DNA from: Pseudomonas sp. R28(2017)
GTDB lineage: Bacteria > Pseudomonadota > Gammaproteobacteria > Pseudomonadales > Pseudomonadaceae
Length of the DNA stretch: 41,812 bases
Reading direction: 5' to 3'
Assembly (NCBI RefSeq): GCF_002112505.1
Contig: NZ_NEHW01000027.1
Span: forward strand, 1 to 41,812
The notes below the pieces were generated by a model, which worked only from the letters and a program-made list of their open reading frames with translations, searched no databases and was not told the DNA's origin. Below are positions 1 to 8,536 of the stretch, piece by piece (position 1 is the stretch's first letter; each line of letters opens with the position of its first letter). The position numbers were made by a program, and so were the translations under genes.

Positions 1-3000
1 GCCGGCAAGGTCGAAGCGACCATCACCGGAACTACCGGTGGTGATTTCGAGAACCTCAACGTCAGCTCGACCCCGGCAGTCACTGCCGTTACCGACTCGC
101 TCGACACCAGCACCGTGGTGCTGACCGCCACCCCAAGCGTGACCGAAGGCGGCACCGTGGTGTACACCGCCACCGTCAGCGCGCCAGTCACCGGTACGCC
201 GCTGGTGATTTCCCTGGCCAACGGCCAGACCATCACCATCCCGGTCAACGCCAGCTCTGGTTCGGTGGACTACATCGCGCCGAACAACGTCTACACCACC
301 AACACGCCGCTGACCAACAGCATCACGGGTGTGACCGGTGGCAACTACGAGAAACTGGAAGCCTCGGGCAACCCAAGCACCACGGTCACCGACGACCCGG
401 CGCACCTGGACAACACCGGTCTGGCCCTCACAGCCACCAATACTGTCCAGGAAGGCGGCCAGATCACCTATACCGCCAAGCTGACCAACCCGGCTGGCAC
501 CGAGATGAAGGTGACTCTGAGCAATGGCGCGGTGATCACCATCGCCAAGGGCCAGAGCGAAGGCACCGTCACCGTCGATGCACCGAAGAACACCGTGTAC
601 GTGGACGCAGGTAGCGTCAGCGCGACCATCACCGGCACCACCGGCGGTGATTTCGAGAAGCTGAACGTCAGCGCGACCCCGGCGGTAACCGCCGTTACCG
701 ACAGCATCGACACCAGCACCGTGACCCTGTCCGCCACCCCGAGCGTAACCGAAGGCGGCGTCGTCACCTACACCGCCACCGTGACCTCGCCGGTGACCGA
801 GAAGCCGCTGGTCATCAGCCTGGCCAACGGCCAGACCATCACCATTGGTGTCAACGAGACCAGTGGTTCGGTCAACTTCACCGCACCGAACAACGTCTAC
901 ACCACCAATGCGCCGCTGACCAACAGCATCACCGGCACCACCGGCGGCAACTACGAGAAGCTGGAGACCACCGGTACGCCAAGCACCACGGTCACCGACA
1001 ATCCGAACAACCTGGACACCACCAACGTCAACCTCACGGCGACCGGTACCGTCCAGGAAGGCGGCCAGATCACCTACACCGCCAAGCTGAGCAACCCGGC
1101 CGGCAGCGAGATGAAGGTCACCCTGAGCAATGGCGCAGTCATCACCATCGCCAAGGGCCTGAGCGAAGGCACCATTACTGTCGATGCGCCGAAGAACACC
1201 GTGTACGTGGACGCCGGCAGCGTCAGCGCGACCATCACCGGTACCACCGGCGGTGATTTCGAGAAGCTGAACGTCAGTACAAACCCGGCAGTGACCTCGG
1301 TCACCGACACCATCGACACCAGCACTGTGACCCTTACCGCCACGCCATCGGCGGTCGAAGGCGGCGTGATCACCTACACCGCTACCGTCACCGCACCGGT
1401 CACCGGCTCGCCGCTGGTGATTTCGCTCGCCAACGGCCAGAGCATCACCATCGGCCTGAACCAGACCACCGGCTCCGTGGACTTCGTGGCGCCGAACAAC
1501 GTCTACACCACCAACCCGGCGGTGACCAACAGCATCACCGGCGTGACCGGCGGCAACTACGAGAAGCTGGTCACCAGCGGTACCCCAAGCACCACGGTGA
1601 CCGACAACCCGAACAGCCTGGACACCACCAACGTCAGCCTGAGCGCGACCGGTACCGTCCAGGAAGGTGGCCAGATCACCTATACCGCCAAGCTGAGCAA
1701 CGCGGCGGGCAGCGAAATGAAGGTGACCTTGAGCAACGGCGCCGTCATCACCATCGCCAAGGGCAAGACCGAAGGCACTGTCACCGTCGACGCACCGAAA
1801 AACACGGTGTACGTGGATGCGGGCGAAGTGAAGGCGACCATCACCGGCACCACCGGTGGTGACTTCGAGAAGCTGAACGTCAGCGCGACCCCGGCGGTAA
1901 CCGCCGTGACCGACACCATCGACACCAGCACCGTGACCCTGACCGCCACCCCGAGCGTGACCGAAGGCGGCGTGGTCACCTACACTGCGACCGTGACCTC
2001 GCCGGTGACCGAGAAGCCGCTGGTCATCAGCCTGGCCAATGGCCAGACCATCACCATCGGTGTCAACGAAACCAGCGGCACGGTCAACTACACCGCACCG
2101 AACAACGTCTACAACACCAATGCGCCGCTGACCAACAGCATCACCAACGTCACCGGCGGCAACTACGAAAAACTGGTCACCACCGGTACCCCAAGCACCA
2201 CGGTGACCGACGGCACCAACACCAAGGACACCACCGGCCTGAGCCTGACGGCCACGTCGACGGTCGCCGAAGGCGGTCTGATCACCTACACCGCCAAGCT
2301 GACCAACCCAGCCGGCACCGAGATGAAGATCACCCTGAGCAATGGTGAAGTCATCACCATCGGCAAAGGCCTGAGCGAGGGCAGTGTCACCATCAACGCG
2401 CCGGCCGATGACCCGTACATCGATGCCAGCACGCTGAAGGTCAACATCACCGGCTCCACCGGTGGCGACTTCGAGCAACTGGTTACCGACGGTTCGTTCG
2501 TCGAAACCAAGGTCACCGACACCATCGACAACACCGGCCTGAGCCTGAGCGCCACTCAGACGGTCGCCGAAGGTGGCCAGATCACCTACACCGCCACCTT
2601 GACCAACAAGGCCGGCACTGCCATGACCGTCACCCTGAGCAACGGCGCGGTGATCCACATCGATGCCGGCAAGACCTCTGGCACCGCTACCGTCGCGGCC
2701 CCGGCCGATGACGTGTACATCGACGCGGGCAACGTCTCGGCGACCATCACCGGCACCACCGGTGGCAACTTCGAACAGCTGACCGTCAGCGACAAGCCTG
2801 CGGTCACCGCCGTGACCGACACCATCCAGACCACCACCCTCAGCATCAACGGCACCGCCGCAGTGGCCGAGGGCGGCACGGCCACCTACACCCTGACGCT
2901 GACCAACCCGGCGCAGACCGACGTCACCGTGAAACTGAGCTACAGCGGCACCGCCAGCAACGGAGCCGACTACACCGGCGTGGTCAGCGTGGTGATCAAG

Positions 3001-6000
3001 GCCAACAGCTCGACGGCCACCTTCACCGTCCCGACCATCAAGGACAACATCACCGAAGGCCCCGAGCAGTTCACCGTCAAGATCGACTCGGCCACCGGCG
3101 GCAACTTCGAGAACCTGGCCATCAGCGGCAGCGCCGGCAGCGCCACCACGGTCATCTACGAACCAGCCCCGGTGCTGGACCTGGACGCCAACGACTCCAG
3201 CGGCAAGGCCGGCGCCGACTACCAGACCACCTTCACCGAAAACGGCAAGGGTGTGTCGATCGGCGATGTCGACGTCAGCATCACCGACTACGACAGCTCG
3301 ATGCTGACCGGCGCCACCGTGACCCTGACCAACCGTCAGCCAGGCGATGCCCTGAACCTGGGCAACAGCGTCAACGGAATCACCATCAATGCCAACAGCA
3401 CCGACGGCAAGGTGGTGCTGACCCTGAGCGGCACTGCGTCGCTGGCCGACTACATCCAGGCGATCAAGAACATCACCTTCATCAACACCAGCGAAGACCC
3501 GAGCACTACGCCACGGATCATCACGGTAACGGTGACCGATGGTGTCAACACCTCCAACACCGCGACCACCACGGTCAACGTGATTGCCGTGAACGATGCG
3601 CCGACCACCACTGGCGGCGCGGTCACCGGCAACGAGGACACCGACCTGGTACTGGCCTGGAGCGACTTCAACGTCAGCGACGTCGATTCGCCGCTGAGCA
3701 GCCTGGGCGTGACCATCAACACCCTGCCAGGCGCCGGCAAACTGCAACTGCTGGTCGGTTCGACCTGGACCGACGTCAAGGCCGGCCAGACCGTCAGCCA
3801 GGCCGACATCGCCGCCGGCAAGCTCAAGTTCGTACCGGCCACCAACGAATCTGGCGTCGACGGCTACGGCGGCACCGGCGTGGGCAACAAGCAGGCCGAC
3901 TACGCGCAGATCAAGTACACGCCTACCGACGGCAAGGATGCGGGCACCCAGGCCACGCTGAAGGTCGACATCAAGCCGGTCGCCGACGCCCCGACGCTGA
4001 GCATCGGCAACAACAGCGTCAACTCGCTGGGCCTGACCAAGGAAACCTGGACCTCGCTCAAGGACCTGGGCACCAATGGCAACGGCATCACCGGTGACGC
4101 GCTGAAGAACGTGTTCGCCAACTCCGGCAAGGCCGGCAAGACCGAAACCGTGACGACGGTCGACACCACGGCCAGCATCACCGCAGGTTCGGGCTCGAAG
4201 ACCTCCGGCCTGATCTACCTGGAAGCCGGCAAGACCTATACCTTCAGCGGCACCGCCGACGACAGCCTGCAGATCGTCATCGGCGGCAAGAACGTTGCCG
4301 GCGCCATCTGGGCCAACTCCAGCGGTGCCATCTCTGGCAGCTTCACGCCGACCACCAGCGGCTACTACACCCTGGAAATCTACAGCGCCAACCAGGCGGG
4401 CCCGGGCAGCCTGGACATCAACATCCAGGTAGACAAAGGTGCGGTCACCGACCTGAACAGCACCAACATCCCGATGTATCCGAGTGTCAGCGCGCTGGCG
4501 AATGCCGGTGTGACGGTGTCCGACCTGCATGGCAGCAACGGCACGGGCTACTACGACGGCTACAAGCTCAACGAAGGCGGCGAGAACGGCGCACCGATCA
4601 AACTGGTGAGCATCAACACCGCACTGACCGACACCGACGGTTCGGAATCCCTGAGTGTCAAGCTCTCGGGCATCCCGGCAGGTTCGGTACTGGCAGACAG
4701 CGCAGGCCACACCATCACCGTGGGCAGCGGCGCCGTCGATGTCACCGGCTGGAACCTGGGCAGCCTGACCATCAAGCCACCGGCCTACTACCAGGGCCAG
4801 TTCGACGTGAAGGTCAGCTCGACCTCGAGCGAAAGCGTCGGCGGCAGCACCGCGACCACCGAAGGCACTATCAAGGTCACGGTCTACCCGCAGACCTACA
4901 CCACCAGCAACCTGTCGTCCGACAGCGACACCATCACCGGCACCGATGGCAACGACATCATCGTGTCGGACGTCAATGGTCTGCACGTTGTACCGGGGCA
5001 GAACTACAACATCGCCTTCATCGTCGACACCTCGGGCTCGATGGGCTCGTCGGGCGTGAATGCGGCCAAGTCTTCGCTGGAGTCGGTCTTCAAGACCCTG
5101 GCCGCCAGCGTCAAAGGCGCCCAGTCGGGCGTGGTCAACATCCTCCTGGTGGACTTCGCCACCCAGGTCAAGAGCACGGTCTCGGTGACCCTCAACGACG
5201 CAGGCCTGAAAACCCTGCTGGCGGCACTGAACAACCTGTCGTCCGGCGGTGGCACCAACTACGAAGATGCCTTCAAGACCACCGCCAACTGGTTCCAGTC
5301 TCTCAAGGATGGCGGCAGCACCGGCAGCAACCAGACGTTCTTCATTACTGACGGCCAGCCGACCTACTACCAGACCAACGAGAAGACCAACCCGACGCTG
5401 GGCAACTCCGGCGTGACCATGGACGACTACCTCGCCTCGATCAACTACAAGGCGGGCATGACGGTCAATGCCTACATCAACAACAGCAACTACATCAGCA
5501 TCGACAGCAGCGGCAATCTGCAAGTGCAGACATACAGCAACAAAAACGGCTGGTCCTACAGCACGTCCGGCCAACTGCATGCCGAAGGCAATGGCAGCTA
5601 CGAGCTGTCGAAACTGGCCGGTACCGGTAACTCCACCGACAAAGACACGCTGTCCAACTCGACCGACAGTTTCAAGATCCTCTCGGCCTTGTCCGACGTC
5701 GAGGCGATCGGCCTGAACAGTGGCGTCAATACCAGCGACCTGAAGCCGTACGACTCCGATGGCAAGCCGCAGACCAACATCGACCCGAGCAAGCTCGCCG
5801 ATGCCATCCTCGGACACACCGAGGCCACCCTGCCGGGCAACGACACGGTCAACGGCGGCGATGGCAACGATATCATCTTCGGCGACCTGGTGACCTTCCC
5901 GTCGATCGCTGGTACCGGCGTCGAGGCCATCCAGGCCTATGTCGCCGGCAAGACCGGAGTCGAAGTCGGTGACGTGGACGCACGGGCGATGCACCAGTAC

Positions 6001-6519
6001 GTCAGCGAGCACTACACCGAGTTCGACATCTCCGGGGCCAACGACGGCAGCGACACCCTGATCGGCGGCGCAGGCAATGACATCATCTTCGGCCAGGGTG
6101 GCAACGACTACCTCGATGGCGGCAAGGGCAATGACATCCTGCTCGGCGGCAGCGGCAACGACACCCTCATCGGCGGCCAGGGTAATGACATCCTGATCGG
6201 TGGCAGCGGTGCCGACCTGTTCGTTTGGAAGGCAGGTGACGTGGGCAACGATGTGATCAAGGACTTCAAGGCCAGCGAGGGTGACCGCCTCGACCTGCAC
6301 GACCTGCTGCAGGGCGAGACGGCCAGCACCATCGACAACTACCTGAAGATCACCACCGCCGCAGATGGCACCTCGACCTTGCAGGTCAGCTCCGACGGCA
6401 AGCTCAACGCCGGCGGCAGCGCCGACGTGACCATCAAGCTCGAAGGCGTGAACTGGTCGAATACCACGGTGAACTCGCTGATCAGCGGTGCCGACCCGAC
6501 CATCAAGGTCGATCACTGA
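1..6519 (+). CDS. LapA-like RTX adhesin, 3' part (start lies outside the window)
   Basis: The reading frame is open from base 1 to the TGA at 6517-6519 (2172 codons), so this is the C-terminal part of a larger secreted adhesin. In-window residues 1-943 are Ig-like repeats of about 100 residues. Then follow a Calx-beta-like domain (about 944-1052), cadherin-like beta domains (about 1053-1330), a PA14-like region (about 1345-1480), and a vWA domain whose MIDAS motif DTSGS begins at residue 1676, with GGTNYE and TDGQP further on. RTX nonapeptides lie at about 1947-1960 and 2017-2070, before a C-terminal type I secretion signal ending GADPTIKVDH. The tail is colinear with the intact LapA at 11183-37360 but clearly diverged, so it is a paralogue rather than a copy. 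By family knowledge it would be exported by a LapBCE-type system and promote attachment. Whether it has a retention module and LapG site cannot be seen. Confidence 0.93.
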   Translation, partial: AGKVEATITGTTGGDFENLNVSSTPAVTAVTDSLDTSTVVLTATPSVTEGGTVVYTATVSAPVTGTPLVISLANGQTITIPVNASSGSVDYIAPNNVYTTNTPLTNSITGVTGGNYEKLEASGNPSTTVTDDPAHLDNTGLALTATNTVQEGGQITYTAKLTNPAGTEMKVTLSNGAVITIAKGQSEGTVTVDAPKNTVYVDAGSVSATITGTTGGDFEKLNVSATPAVTAVTDSIDTSTVTLSATPSVTEGGVVTYTATVTSPVTEKPLVISLANGQTITIGVNETSGSVNFTAPNNVYTTNAPLTNSITGTTGGNYEKLETTGTPSTTVTDNPNNLDTTNVNLTATGTVQEGGQITYTAKLSNPAGSEMKVTLSNGAVITIAKGLSEGTITVDAPKNTVYVDAGSVSATITGTTGGDFEKLNVSTNPAVTSVTDTIDTSTVTLTATPSAVEGGVITYTATVTAPVTGSPLVISLANGQSITIGLNQTTGSVDFVAPNNVYTTNPAVTNSITGVTGGNYEKLVTSGTPSTTVTDNPNSLDTTNVSLSATGTVQEGGQITYTAKLSNAAGSEMKVTLSNGAVITIAKGKTEGTVTVDAPKNTVYVDAGEVKATITGTTGGDFEKLNVSATPAVTAVTDTIDTSTVTLTATPSVTEGGVVTYTATVTSPVTEKPLVISLANGQTITIGVNETSGTVNYTAPNNVYNTNAPLTNSITNVTGGNYEKLVTTGTPSTTVTDGTNTKDTTGLSLTATSTVAEGGLITYTAKLTNPAGTEMKITLSNGEVITIGKGLSEGSVTINAPADDPYIDASTLKVNITGSTGGDFEQLVTDGSFVETKVTDTIDNTGLSLSATQTVAEGGQITYTATLTNKAGTAMTVTLSNGAVIHIDAGKTSGTATVAAPADDVYIDAGNVSATITGTTGGNFEQLTVSDKPAVTAVTDTIQTTTLSINGTAAVAEGGTATYTLTLTNPAQTDVTVKLSYSGTASNGADYTGVVSVVIKANSSTATFTVPTIKDNITEGPEQFTVKIDSATGGNFENLAISGSAGSATTVIYEPAPVLDLDANDSSGKAGADYQTTFTENGKGVSIGDVDVSITDYDSSMLTGATVTLTNRQPGDALNLGNSVNGITINANSTDGKVVLTLSGTASLADYIQAIKNITFINTSEDPSTTPRIITVTVTDGVNTSNTATTTVNVIAVNDAPTTTGGAVTGNEDTDLVLAWSDFNVSDVDSPLSSLGVTINTLPGAGKLQLLVGSTWTDVKAGQTVSQADIAAGKLKFVPATNESGVDGYGGTGVGNKQADYAQIKYTPTDGKDAGTQATLKVDIKPVADAPTLSIGNNSVNSLGLTKETWTSLKDLGTNGNGITGDALKNVFANSGKAGKTETVTTVDTTASITAGSGSKTSGLIYLEAGKTYTFSGTADDSLQIVIGGKNVAGAIWANSSGAISGSFTPTTSGYYTLEIYSANQAGPGSLDINIQVDKGAVTDLNSTNIPMYPSVSALANAGVTVSDLHGSNGTGYYDGYKLNEGGENGAPIKLVSINTALTDTDGSESLSVKLSGIPAGSVLADSAGHTITVGSGAVDVTGWNLGSLTIKPPAYYQGQFDVKVSSTSSESVGGSTATTEGTIKVTVYPQTYTTSNLSSDSDTITGTDGNDIIVSDVNGLHVVPGQNYNIAFIVDTSGSMGSSGVNAAKSSLESVFKTLAASVKGAQSGVVNILLVDFATQVKSTVSVTLNDAGLKTLLAALNNLSSGGGTNYEDAFKTTANWFQSLKDGGSTGSNQTFFITDGQPTYYQTNEKTNPTLGNSGVTMDDYLASINYKAGMTVNAYINNSNYISIDSSGNLQVQTYSNKNGWSYSTSGQLHAEGNGSYELSKLAGTGNSTDKDTLSNSTDSFKILSALSDVEAIGLNSGVNTSDLKPYDSDGKPQTNIDPSKLADAILGHTEATLPGNDTVNGGDGNDIIFGDLVTFPSIAGTGVEAIQAYVAGKTGVEVGDVDARAMHQYVSEHYTEFDISGANDGSDTLIGGAGNDIIFGQGGNDYLDGGKGNDILLGGSGNDTLIGGQGNDILIGGSGADLFVWKAGDVGNDVIKDFKASEGDRLDLHDLLQGETASTIDNYLKITTAADGTSTLQVSSDGKLNAGGSADVTIKLEGVNWSNTTVNSLISGADPTIKVDH
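106..2829 (+). repeat. Tandem Ig-like repeats of the first adhesin, 606-nt two-unit period
   Basis: Two unit types alternate. Type A is 102 residues and contains APNNVYTTN and TGGNYEKL. Type B is 100 residues and contains KVTLSNGAVITI and TGGDFEKLNV. Together they give a 606-nt superperiod. The order is A (106-411), B (412-711), A (712), B (1018), A (1318), B (1624), A (1924), B (2230), B (2530-2829), preceded by a partial B at 1-105. The last two B units are more diverged and carry APADD in place of APKNT. This strict alternation differs from the irregular order in the big LapA. Confidence 0.9.
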
Positions 6520-6524
6520 TCCCT

Positions 6525-6556
6525 CCCCGCGGTGGCCAGGCCTGGCCACCGCGGGG
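6525..6556 (+). terminator. Perfect 32-nt palindrome after the first adhesin
   Basis: A 16-nt GC-rich arm is followed directly by its exact reverse complement, starting 5 nt after the adhesin stop codon. It would form a very stable hairpin. No clear T-run follows (GCGGCCTTCCC), so it may stabilise or attenuate the transcript rather than act as a classic intrinsic terminator. Confidence 0.6.
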
Positions 6557-6621
6557 GCGGCCTTCCCTGACTTCCTCGCGCAGCGCATACTCACGCGCCG
6601 GGCTCACCTGCCTGGTGAACT

Positions 6622-6635
6622 TTGCCTATGCTGCG
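6622..6635 (+). promoter_or_regulatory. Leader motif shared by the two 119-residue genes
   Basis: TTGCCTATGCTGCG lies 22 nt before the GTG start of the small gene. Exactly the same 14 bases occur at 37384-37397 before its paralogue. TATGCT could serve as a -10 box, but no convincing -35 lies at the right distance. Its role is unknown. Confidence 0.35.
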
Positions 6636-6657
6636 GATTACCAACTAAGGAACCATC

Positions 6658-7017
6658 GTGACGAGGGACGACGCCATGTTCTACGTGCAACGCGACGCCG
6701 ACGGCCAGTTGCTGCGGGTAGAAGCTGCCCCCTATGCCGAATTCACGGAAATGCTCCCGGCCGACCATGCCGACATCCTCGAATGGTTTGCCGACGACGT
6801 GGTCGAGACCAGCCTGCGTCAGCTCAAGCAGAGCGACCTGGACATGATCCGCGTGCTGGAGGACTTGATCGATGTGTTGACCACCAAGGGCGTGATCAGC
6901 ATCACCGACTTGCCCGCCGGCGCCCAGGCCAAGCTGCTCAACCGCTCCACCGCGCGCAAGGCGCTGGGCAGCTTGAACAACCTGATCCAGGAAGATGAGG
7001 ACAGCGGGTTGATCTGA
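6658..7017 (+). CDS. Adhesin-linked 119-residue acidic protein, copy 1
   Basis: The function is unknown. It is a small soluble protein with no signal peptide, membrane segment or known catalytic motif. It looks mostly helical in the middle (QLKQSDLDMIRVLEDLIDVL), then has a basic stretch (AKLLNRSTARKALGSL) and an acidic tail (QEDEDSGLI). The GTG start is preceded by AAGGA at about 7 nt; an in-frame ATG at 6676 is the alternative. It is about 83% identical, without gaps (99 of 119 by eye), to the protein at 37424-37783, and each copy sits directly downstream of a LapA-type adhesin on the same strand. From memory, Pseudomonas genomes label this family tryptophan synthase subunit beta-like; nothing in the sequence resembles that PLP enzyme. 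The position suggests a cytoplasmic role linked to adhesin production or export, which is inference. Confidence 0.85.
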   Translation: MTRDDAMFYVQRDADGQLLRVEAAPYAEFTEMLPADHADILEWFADDVVETSLRQLKQSDLDMIRVLEDLIDVLTTKGVISITDLPAGAQAKLLNRSTARKALGSLNNLIQEDEDSGLI

Positions 7018-7042
7018 ACCGCATTCTGCAAACCGACGCGGT

Positions 7043-7133
7043 CCCTGTGGGAGCGGGCTTGCCCGCGAAGCAGGCGCCGCAGTGGATGGCACCGGCTTCG
7101 CCAGTGTTCGCGGGCAAGCCCGCTCCCACAGGG
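7043..7133. repeat. Inverted pair of P. putida-type REP elements
   Basis: A 27-nt sequence at 7043-7069 (core GGGAGCGGGCTTGCCCGCG) returns as its exact reverse complement at 7107-7133, separated by 37 nt. This is the usual form of a Pseudomonas REP doublet. It lies between two convergent genes, the small gene ending at 7017 and lapC ending at 7160, where such elements are typical and may also stop transcription from both sides. Confidence 0.9.
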
Positions 7134-7159
7134 TACTGTCTACAGGGCCGTAGACCTCA

Positions 7160-8536
7160 TCAGCGCTCGCGCAAGGCCTCGGTGCGGGCCTTGATGATCG
7201 GCTTGAGCAAGTAGCTCATGATGGTCTTCTTGCCGGTCTTGATGTCCACCGTAGCGACCATGCCGGGGATGATCTGCAGCGGTTTGTCGTCGCTGCCCAG
7301 GTGGCTCTTCCCGGTGCGCAGGCGGATCGGGTAGTAAGTGGTCTTCTTGTCTTCGTCGGTGATGGTGTCGGCGCCGATCTGTTCGAGCTTGGCCTCGAGC
7401 CCGCCGTAGATCGTGTAGTCATAAGCAGTGAACTTGACCATGGCCTCCTGCCCCGGGTGCAGGAAGGCGATGTCCTTGGGCAGGATCTTCGCTTCGATCA
7501 CCAGGGTGTCGTCCAGCGGCACGATCTCGATGATGTCGCTGCCTGGCTGGATCACCCCGCCGATGGTGTTGACCAGCAACTGCTTGACGATGCCGCGCAC
7601 CGGTGAAGTGACCAGCGTGCGGTTGACCCGGTCGTCCAGCGCCTGAGTGGTCGCGGTGGCCTTGTTCAGGTCGGTGCGCGCCTCGTTGAGCTGGGTCAGC
7701 GCGTCGCTGCGGAACTTGCCGCGGGTTTCCTCGATCTTGCTCTGCACTTCCTTCACCGCCGCCTCGGCGCGCGGGATGGCCAGTTCGGTGGCGTCCAGTT
7801 CGCCACGGGTCTCCACTTCGGAACGGCGCAGGCGCAGGATCTCGACCTGGGAAATCGCCCCCTTGGCCACCAGCGGCTCAGACATGCCGATTTCCTGGCG
7901 CAGCAGCTGCAGGCTGTTGGCGTACTGGGCGCGCTTGGAATTGAACTCGCGCAACTCCTGCTGCTTCTGCACCAGTTGCTGCTGCAGGCCATTGACCTCG
8001 TCATTCAGTTGCTGCCGCCGGCTGGCGTACAGCGATTCTTCGCTGGCCGCCTGGCTGGGTGCAGACTCGCGCAGCTTGTCGTCGATCGTCAGCGGCCGGT
8101 CCTCGACCTCGGCACTCAGGCGCTCGACGCGCAAGGCCATGGCCACGCGTTCGGCCTCCGTTTCGCCCTTGTTCGAGATGAAGCGCGTCTGGTCCAGGCG
8201 CAGCAAGGGTTGACCGACTTCCACCACTTCCCCCTCCTTGGCGAAGATCTCGGCGACGATGCCACCCTCCAGGTTCTGCACCTTCTGCACCTTGGACGAC
8301 GGGATGGCCTTGCCCTCCCCCCGGGTCACTTCATCGATGGGCGCGAAGCAGGCCCAGACGATCAGGAACAGGAAGAACGCGATCACGCCCCAGATGGTCA
8401 GGCGCACGACACGCGGGGCGTCTTCGATCAGCGCCTTGTTGACCTCGGGCAGCGGTTGCCCATGCAGCGAATCGGAGCCCTTGAAATAGCGCCGCAGGCT
8501 GTCCTTGAACTGGCCGATCTCGAGCTTATGCAACAC
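7160..8536 (-). CDS. lapC: LapC, HlyD-family membrane fusion protein of the adhesin exporter
   Basis: This 458-residue periplasmic adaptor links the inner-membrane ABC transporter LapB to a TolC-like outer-membrane pore for type I secretion of the adhesin. There is a short cytoplasmic N-terminus, one membrane segment at about 44-64 (VVRLTIWGVIAFFLFLIVWA), then an HlyD lipoyl-like region with the typical VQNLEGGIVAEIF (about 86-98). A long coiled-coil hairpin (about 125-300) and a beta-barrel C-terminus with PGMVATVDIKTGKKTI follow. The GTG start at 8536 is chosen because AAGGGG stands 7 nt upstream; it overlaps the end of lapB by 11 nt, implying one transcript and translational coupling. The product length is normal for the family. 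Confidence 0.95.
   Translation of the reverse strand: MLHKLEIGQFKDSLRRYFKGSDSLHGQPLPEVNKALIEDAPRVVRLTIWGVIAFFLFLIVWACFAPIDEVTRGEGKAIPSSKVQKVQNLEGGIVAEIFAKEGEVVEVGQPLLRLDQTRFISNKGETEAERVAMALRVERLSAEVEDRPLTIDDKLRESAPSQAASEESLYASRRQQLNDEVNGLQQQLVQKQQELREFNSKRAQYANSLQLLRQEIGMSEPLVAKGAISQVEILRLRRSEVETRGELDATELAIPRAEAAVKEVQSKIEETRGKFRSDALTQLNEARTDLNKATATTQALDDRVNRTLVTSPVRGIVKQLLVNTIGGVIQPGSDIIEIVPLDDTLVIEAKILPKDIAFLHPGQEAMVKFTAYDYTIYGGLEAKLEQIGADTITDEDKKTTYYPIRLRTGKSHLGSDDKPLQIIPGMVATVDIKTGKKTIMSYLLKPIIKARTEALRER

Noticed and set aside
115..6519. The first adhesin starting at the GTG at 115
   Set aside because: The frame is open to base 1 and the upstream residues continue the repeat (TGTTGGDFENLNVSSTP), so the true start lies outside the window.
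1..6519. First adhesin as a duplicated assembly copy of the lapA 3' end
   Set aside because: The two tails differ at many residues and in RTX repeat number, and the repeats belong to different subtypes, so they are real paralogues.
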